From: Guyanagaster necrorhizus
Lineage: Eukaryota > Basidiomycota > Agaricomycetes > Agaricales > Physalacriaceae
Assembly (NCBI RefSeq): GCF_019112545.1
Contig: NW_025064966.1
Location: 1-12,081 of the forward strand
Direction: 5' to 3'
DNA length: 12,081 bases
The translations under genes were made by a program, and so were the position numbers. Of this stretch, positions 7,395 to 12,081 are shown piece by piece. The notes under the pieces were generated by a model that was given only the letters and a program-made list of their open reading frames with translations, did no database searches and was not told the DNA's origin. Position 1 is the stretch's first letter; the number at the start of each line of letters is the position of its first letter.

Positions 7395-9341
7395 TTAATT
7401 AAGGGATAGTTCATAGTCGTGTATGGCTGTGTCCGCATTCATGTATTTCTCGTTTACCCACTGATTAGATTCCGGGCCGTACCCCTTCCAGCTGACTAGG
7501 TAATCAACTGTTGTTGTCAGTCCGCCCCCTTTTGCTTTGACCTTTCGGAGTTTGTGGTTTAGGATTTGATCAATTTCGTAGTGTTTTTCATCATCGATCA
7601 AGTCCGGTGGTGGGGGAGGTGGCTGTTCCTGGTTAGGGAAGGCTGGCGCTATGTAGGGATGTAATAGCGTTTCGTTGAAGACATCGTGGATTTTCCAGGC
7701 ATGTGGCAGGCGCAATTTGTATGCGCTAGGTCCGACGGCTTTTATGATGGGGAAGGGGCCTGTATGTTTATCGTCAAGTTTCTTTTTTGGACGTGGTAAG
7801 TGAAGGTTTGTCGTATCCAACCAGACCTTGTCGTTTGGTTGGTAAGTATGGCTCGGCCGTCGGTGTTTGTCGTAGTTCTTTTTCATTGTTGTTGCCGCCT
7901 TTTCCAGTGCTGCCTTCGTTTCGTTGTGGATTTTCTCCATGTCGGCGGCAAAATCGGATGATGCAGGGGTAGTCGTTCGGAGCCGATTTGTCTGGGTGAT
8001 GTATGGGTGTCGACCATGGTTTACGAAGAATGGGGTTTTTCCCGTTGCGGAGTGTACATGATTGTTATGTTGGAAGGCTGCCAAAGCAAGCCATTCGGTC
8101 CAATCGTCTTGTCGGTAATTGATGAAAAGTCGTAGATACTTTTCAACTTCTTGGTTAACCCGTTCTGTTTGCCTGTCGGTTTGAGGGTGATAGGCCGTAG
8201 ATGCATTTTGTTTGATGTTCAGGATGCAGTATAGGTCGGTAATGAATTTTGAAACGAATTGGGGACCCCTGTCTGAGATAACGACTTGGGGCATCCCGTA
8301 TTTGGCGTATACTTCATCTCGTAGGATTTTGGCCCATCCTTCAGAGTTTAACTCGGTGGAACATGAGATCGGAATGATTGCTTTGGAGAATCGGTCGACA
8401 ATGACAAGGATGGCATCATACCCATTACATTCGGGTAGTCCGGTGATCATATCGATGGAAATATGTGTCCATGGCGTGCATGGTACCTCGTTCGGGTGCA
8501 GAGGTGCTGCTCGGGCTTGTGTGGAGGCCTTTCCTCGTTGACAGGCCTCACAAGCCTTTACATATGCTGTTATATCGTTTCCCATTTTTCGCCACCAATA
8601 TTCTCGTAAAATGAGTTCTTTTGTTTTGGCGATGCCTGGGTGCCCCGCTGTCACATGATTGTGACAGGTAGCGATGATTTTGCCGTGGAGTTGTTGGTCT
8701 CGGGGAATATAGATGTGCCCGTCATAATAGATCAGGCCTTCCTTTTTTGTCATTCCCTGTTCATGGTTAAGGGAAGGGGCCACCCATTGGTCCCACTTGT
8801 GATTGTCCCGCATGGCACTTTTGATTCGTTCATGTAATTCCTCCTCTGTTGGCATTATCATGGCCTGGAAGTGTTCCGGTCTCAATAATGTCACGCCTTC
8901 GTTATCATCTCCCCCCTGATCATGGTCTGAGTGCCTGCTTAGCAAGTCGGCTTTCTTGTTTGCCGTTCCTGCTTTATGATGCAGGGTGTACTGGTATTGG
9001 CTGAGCTCTGTCACCCAGCGTGCTTGTCGACGGTTGAGTTTCTGTGGTTGTCGGAAATATCGTAGGTTTTGGTGGTCTGTCCAGATTTCGAATATTTCCT
9101 CTGCCCCGATAAGATAATGCTGCCATTCTTCCAGGGCGAGCATAATGGCGAGTAATTCTTTATCGTAGATCTCATAATTCCGTTCCGTCGTGGTTAAGGC
9201 TTTGGAAAGGAAGGCTACAGGTCGCCACTTCCTGTCCTGTTCCTGAGAGAGTACGGCTCCTATTGCTCCCTCGCTCGAGTCGGCTTCTACCCTGAATTTT
9301 CCCTCCCGAGTTGGAATGGCCAATATAACGTCTTCTGCCAG
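7395..9341 (-). CDS. Pol C-terminal segment: RNase H, integrase, chromodomain (copy C)
   Basis: This is the last third of pol, in the same frame as the two upstream segments; it follows the TGA at 9342-9344 and has no ATG of its own at the break. Residues counted from 9323: RNase H residues D14, E56, D83 and D126; integrase zinc finger H221, H228, C258 and C261; catalytic D291, D351 and E387 (35 residues between the last two, in I-S-D-R-G-P-Q-F and Q-T-E-R-V-N-Q); GPY/F module T-G-P-F-P (521-525); a proline run (568-573); and a chromodomain (about 582-637) with Y-L-V-S-W-K-G-Y. The chromodomain marks it as a chromovirus, whose integration is thought to be steered to modified histones. All expected catalytic residues are present. 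The stop is TAA at 7395-7397. Confidence 0.9.
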   Translation of the reverse strand: MAEDVILAIPTREGKFRVEADSSEGAIGAVLSQEQDRKWRPVAFLSKALTTTERNYEIYDKELLAIMLALEEWQHYLIGAEEIFEIWTDHQNLRYFRQPQKLNRRQARWVTELSQYQYTLHHKAGTANKKADLLSRHSDHDQGGDDNEGVTLLRPEHFQAMIMPTEEELHERIKSAMRDNHKWDQWVAPSLNHEQGMTKKEGLIYYDGHIYIPRDQQLHGKIIATCHNHVTAGHPGIAKTKELILREYWWRKMGNDITAYVKACEACQRGKASTQARAAPLHPNEVPCTPWTHISIDMITGLPECNGYDAILVIVDRFSKAIIPISCSTELNSEGWAKILRDEVYAKYGMPQVVISDRGPQFVSKFITDLYCILNIKQNASTAYHPQTDRQTERVNQEVEKYLRLFINYRQDDWTEWLALAAFQHNNHVHSATGKTPFFVNHGRHPYITQTNRLRTTTPASSDFAADMEKIHNETKAALEKAATTMKKNYDKHRRPSHTYQPNDKVWLDTTNLHLPRPKKKLDDKHTGPFPIIKAVGPSAYKLRLPHAWKIHDVFNETLLHPYIAPAFPNQEQPPPPPPDLIDDEKHYEIDQILNHKLRKVKAKGGGLTTTVDYLVSWKGYGPESNQWVNEKYMNADTAIHDYELSLN

Positions 9342-10280
9342 TCACCGTTTGAGGTCATCAAAGGCGGCTTGTTGGGAAGGTCCCCATCCCCAGGGTGCGT
9401 TGCCTGTTAGCTGTGTCATTGGGCGAACGATCCTGCTGTAGTCGCGGATGAATCGTCGGTAAAAGTTTGTGAACCCGAGGAATGATTGTAATTCCTTTTT
9501 CCTGCTGGGTTCTGGCCATTCAGTGACTCTGGCTACTTTTACCGGGTCCATTCGAATGCTCCCTTCGCTGATGATTACCCCAAGGTACTCCATCTCCAGT
9601 ACCTCGAACTCGCATTTCTCTGCTTTGAGGAATAGTTTGTGCCTCCTCATCAGGGATAGTACCTTTCGTACCAGGTTCCGGTGCTCCTCTCTTGTTTTGG
9701 ACATAATTAGAATGTCATCAAGATAAATTGTCACTTTTCCGGTGGAGATGAGGTCTTTGAAGATGTCATTCATCATCCATTGGAAGGTGGCGGGGGAATT
9801 TGTGAGCCCGAAGAACATGACGGTTGGTTCGAATAGTCCCCGATTGGTGCGGAATGTGGCTTTCCATTTGTCCCCCTCCTTGATGCGGACATTGTTGTAT
9901 CCCCATCGTACATCGAGTTTTGTGTAGTACCTGGCGCCCTGGAGTTTGTCCATTAGTTCCGAGATCAGCGGCAGCAGGTACCGATTCTTGATAGTCATCT
10001 CGTTGAGTTTTCGGTAATCTTGGACTGGTCGGAGTTTTCCATCCTTCTTTTTAACGAAGAAGAAGGGAGAGGCCATGGGGGACTTCGAGGGGCGAATCCT
10101 GCTGCTCGATAGGTTTTCATCTAGGAACTTGTCGAGTTCCTGTTGCTCATGATGGCCAAGGGGATAGGTTTTGCAGTCTAAGTTGGCGCTGGCATTAGGG
10201 ATCAGTTCGATTGCATGATCCCAGGGCTTTGGAGCAGGTAACTCGTCAAAGCTCTCTTTTTCAAAGAGGTCTTTGTAGTC
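9342..10280 (-). CDS. Pol middle segment: reverse transcriptase (copy C)
   Basis: The frame runs from just after the TGA at 10281-10283 to the TGA at 9342-9344; the first ATG is at 10076. It opens with the protease-RT linker, then P-F-F-F-V-K-K-K-D-G-K-L-R-P-V-Q-D-Y-R. From the Met at 10076, the palm aspartates are D55 (in T-K-L-D-V) and the Y-L-D-D box at 118-121, so the polymerase core is intact. F-L-G-x-x-N-F-Y-R-R-F-I and the connection region follow, up to the stop before RNase H. Both bounding TGA codons lie in the frame of the whole pol, so this was once part of a single polyprotein that copies element RNA into DNA. Confidence 0.9.
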   Translation of the reverse strand, partial: DYKDLFEKESFDELPAPKPWDHAIELIPNASANLDCKTYPLGHHEQQELDKFLDENLSSSRIRPSKSPMASPFFFVKKKDGKLRPVQDYRKLNEMTIKNRYLLPLISELMDKLQGARYYTKLDVRWGYNNVRIKEGDKWKATFRTNRGLFEPTVMFFGLTNSPATFQWMMNDIFKDLISTGKVTIYLDDILIMSKTREEHRNLVRKVLSLMRRHKLFLKAEKCEFEVLEMEYLGVIISEGSIRMDPVKVARVTEWPEPSRKKELQSFLGFTNFYRRFIRDYSRIVRPMTQLTGNAPWGWGPSQQAAFDDLKR

Positions 10281-11444
10281 TCACGCCCACTCGGGTACCA
10301 TTTCCTTGAACGTCTTCTCGTCCTTTCCTTGGTTCGCCTTGGCGGCTAAGTCATTCGCATGATGGACAGCTCGTATGTGGATCTCCTTCTGGAGGTCTAC
10401 CGCGAGTATGGTTTCCCCGTCCTCCATCTCCTCATCCCACCGATCCCCAGGGTCCTCATCTGGTAGCTCGAATGGGATTTTCCTACACCGGCATCTGGCG
10501 AAGGTGATTCGCCTGGTCTTCCAGTTGATTAGCGGGTTGTGGCGGATCAACCAATCATGGCTGAGGAAGAGCTCTTTTGTTCCGAGATCTGTTACCGCCA
10601 GGTCGATCCGTTCGGAGTGATCTCTGATAGTCAACCTAAGTTCGACGAATTCTGTGATGGAGCCGGCCTGATTTTTTGTTCCGTCAGCATTATATACTGG
10701 TACTGGTATTGGGGCCGCCGTTGCCCTAGTTGGGAGCTGATGCTTGTCGACGAAAGCCCGATTGATTGAGCTCCCTGTACAGCCGCTGTCGATAAGGGCG
10801 GTTACTTGATATGTGGTCCGAGAGGTTAGCATTTCGATTTGCCCTTTTGTGGTCAGGTCTCGTCCGGGGGTCTTAGTTCGTAGGATGTATTTTTTTGGCC
10901 CCCAGAGTTCGTCTAGCCACTCGAGGGCTCGACAGTGTTCGGCTTTTCTGATTCCTTCAATCAATTCGTCCACCACTTCCTCGGCCCTTGCCCGATGAAT
11001 CCAGTTCCGAAGTACGGCTTTTGCCACTGCTTCGTTTCTGGCATCCTTGATGGCTCTCCACGTCCATTCGGTATCAAATGGCTTGAGCCACGTGGTGGGA
11101 CTCTCTGTCCCTGTTCGGCCCATGAGCGCTTGAGTTTTTTCTTGCGATTCAATGGTGTGTTTTGTAAACGATCGGGGTATATTCGAATGTGTAGTAGATG
11201 ACATAGATGTAGCTACAGGGGTACTATCAGTCTGATTATCGGCTGTTACTGACACACCATTAAGTCCTTTGGCCAGTCCAGTGGAATTGCTCACTGGCTG
11301 GCCCCATCTTTTACCTCCTCGATCTTGGTTTCCTTTCCAAGATCCTCTTCTTCCTTCTGAAGTTCGGCGATCTGTGCCCGTATGTCTTCTCGGGTTCGCT
11401 TCTTCTTCGGGCAATCCTTCACCATGTGCCCCTTCTGTCCACAA
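10281..11444 (-). CDS. Pol N-terminal segment: gag-overlap region and aspartic protease (copy C)
   Basis: This open frame of 387 codons ends at TGA (10281-10283) inside a stretch reading V-P-E-W-A-stop-D-Y-K-D-L-F, where relatives carry Arg. It begins after a TAA with no ATG for about 80 codons, and its first 154 bases overlap the end of gag in the -1 frame. It is therefore expected to be made by frameshifting from gag rather than by its own start. Domains: low-complexity linker (1-120), a conserved helical region (about 120-190), then a retropepsin with D219-S-G (Asp codon at 10788-10790) and a later F-L-S-H-D-W-L motif (about 293-299). One such protease acts as a dimer to cut the polyprotein. 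The active site is intact. Confidence 0.85.
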   Translation of the reverse strand: MWTEGAHGEGLPEEEANPRRHTGTDRRTSEGRRGSWKGNQDRGGKRWGQPVSNSTGLAKGLNGVSVTADNQTDSTPVATSMSSTTHSNIPRSFTKHTIESQEKTQALMGRTGTESPTTWLKPFDTEWTWRAIKDARNEAVAKAVLRNWIHRARAEEVVDELIEGIRKAEHCRALEWLDELWGPKKYILRTKTPGRDLTTKGQIEMLTSRTTYQVTALIDSGCTGSSINRAFVDKHQLPTRATAAPIPVPVYNADGTKNQAGSITEFVELRLTIRDHSERIDLAVTDLGTKELFLSHDWLIRHNPLINWKTRRITFARCRCRKIPFELPDEDPGDRWDEEMEDGETILAVDLQKEIHIRAVHHANDLAAKANQGKDEKTFKEMVPEWA

Positions 11445-12055
11445 TTAAAACACTTTCCCTCCTTTTTTAGGCGATCAATATCCATGGGTTTACTGGCTCC
11501 AGTGTAAGTCGTTCCGGTCCCTGTCTTTTGGCTGGCGTAGTTTGTTGTCGGAGGGGGTCCCGATGATTTCCTGGCAGTTTGCCCCGTCTTGTTCGGGGTT
11601 GGCAGGGTCGGCTTTTTGGAGTATTCCTGCAGCGTCGTTGCCTCCGCTTTCTGCCTTTGTCGCTCCTTGTACATCTCGACGATTTGTTCTTTCCACTCGT
11701 CATATCCCACTGGCATCAGCATTTTGACGCCCATGGCTGAGATCATCGTGAGGTACGAGGAGGGAACCCCTCGTTTGAGCGCTTCTACCATCTGCCCATC
11801 GTTGGCGGTGTCATCCCTGATTCCTGCAAGTTTGGCAAGCCTCTCCAGCTCGTCAAAGTAATCGGTTGCTGCCCTGTCTCCCATCTTGTACTCCTTGATC
11901 TTTTGCTTGTGCACTTCCTGGACAGCAGGGTCAATGAATTTGTCGTTTAGCATACGTTTGAATACCGGCCACGAGGGATATCGGTAATGTTCCCTGGTGG
12001 TGGATCGGAAGTTTGGGGAGATCAAGATCCACCACGTTGATGTGCTTGGTAACAG
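11291..12055 (-). CDS. Gag, C-terminal part with CCHC zinc knuckle (copy C)
   Basis: Gag forms the virus-like particle and packages element RNA. The open frame runs from a TAG at 12056-12058 to the TGA at 11291-11293 and has no ATG at its left limit. Homology to copy A starts at W-W-I-L-I-S-P-N-F (about 12034-12010). From the codon at 12025: retrotransposon Gag core (1-125), a Pro/Thr/Ser-rich linker (130-180), a CCHC knuckle C192-x2-C195-x4-H200-x4-C205, then a basic and Glu-rich tail (206-244). The N-terminal half is missing; copy A indicates a Gag extending about 1.1 kb further upstream. Copy A has an open Tyr-Leu codon pair where this copy meets the TAG, so the frame is broken, spliced or rearranged near 12035-12058. 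Confidence 0.8.
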   Translation of the reverse strand: MLPSTSTWWILISPNFRSTTREHYRYPSWPVFKRMLNDKFIDPAVQEVHKQKIKEYKMGDRAATDYFDELERLAKLAGIRDDTANDGQMVEALKRGVPSSYLTMISAMGVKMLMPVGYDEWKEQIVEMYKERQRQKAEATTLQEYSKKPTLPTPNKTGQTARKSSGPPPTTNYASQKTGTGTTYTGASKPMDIDRLKKEGKCFNCGQKGHMVKDCPKKKRTREDIRAQIAELQKEEEDLGKETKIEEVKDGASQ

Positions 12056-12081
12056 CTAAGTGACTAAGAGAAGTGAATGAG

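Larger units (their letters stand above)
6908..12081 (-). mobile_element. Copy C: young, nearly complete chromovirus (Ty3/gypsy)
   Basis: On the minus strand the visible order is gag, protease, RT, RNase H, integrase, chromodomain, polypurine tract and 3' LTR, the standard order of a Metaviridae chromovirus. CpG is frequent throughout, unlike the neighbouring old block, and the edge at 6907/6908 is sharp. Only two stop codons break pol. The 5' LTR, leader and N-terminal part of gag are beyond the right edge. The five bases before the LTR (aaggg, 6903-6907) are the predicted target-site duplication, to be matched after the missing 5' LTR. Confidence 0.85.

Noticed and set aside
8021..8837. Frames opposite or alongside the integrase of copy C
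   Set aside because: The integrase frame has all zinc and catalytic residues; the others only overlap it.
11467..11861. Extra frames within gag of copy C
   Set aside because: They overlap the Gag core and knuckle in other frames and show no recognisable domain.

Overview
The window looks like transposon-dense DNA from a fungus, probably a basidiomycete of the Agaricomycetes. The grounds are Ty3/gypsy (Metaviridae) polyproteins of two lineages, one of them a chromovirus; heavy CpG loss in old copies, as methylated fungal transposons show; and a TTAGGG-type telomeric motif. I see no host gene, tRNA, rRNA, CRISPR array or bacterial-type operon. The organism call is an inference from element families, not from a marker gene.

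Layout, left to right. (1) 1-211: a short CpG-containing non-coding segment with a TATA-like motif. It ends in a perfect 10-bp-arm hairpin (157-191) followed by 2.8 telomere-like CCCTAA units (195-211). (2) 212 to about 4702, minus strand: a very old gag-pol retrotransposon ('copy A') with a decayed protease region, a decayed Gag and, further right, LTR-like non-coding DNA. I could find no CpG between 212 and 4489. (3) About 4700-6907, plus strand: the 3' part of a second, unrelated gypsy element ('copy B'). It has an integrase whose zinc and catalytic residues are still readable, a GPY/F-type C-terminal module, a polypurine tract and the start of a 3' LTR. (4) 6908-12081, minus strand: a much younger chromovirus ('copy C'). 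It has a 454-bp 3' LTR, a polypurine tract, pol with integrase and chromodomain, RT/RNase H and protease, then Gag. Its 5' end and 5' LTR lie beyond the right edge.

Copy C pol (7395-11444) is one reading frame broken only by two in-frame TGA codons (9342-9344 and 10281-10283). Both sit where relatives usually have arginine, which fits CGA-to-TGA deamination. Gag and pol overlap by 154 bases in a -1 relation, and this overlap is conserved in decayed copy A. Copies A and C therefore belong to related families, while B belongs to a different lineage.

The likely history is nested insertion: C landed in the LTR of old copy B, A abuts B head-on, and a younger unidentified sequence (1 to about 207) interrupts the protease-RT junction of A. 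The least explained part is that left junction, with its hairpin, telomere-like repeat and 6-base homology to the broken element.
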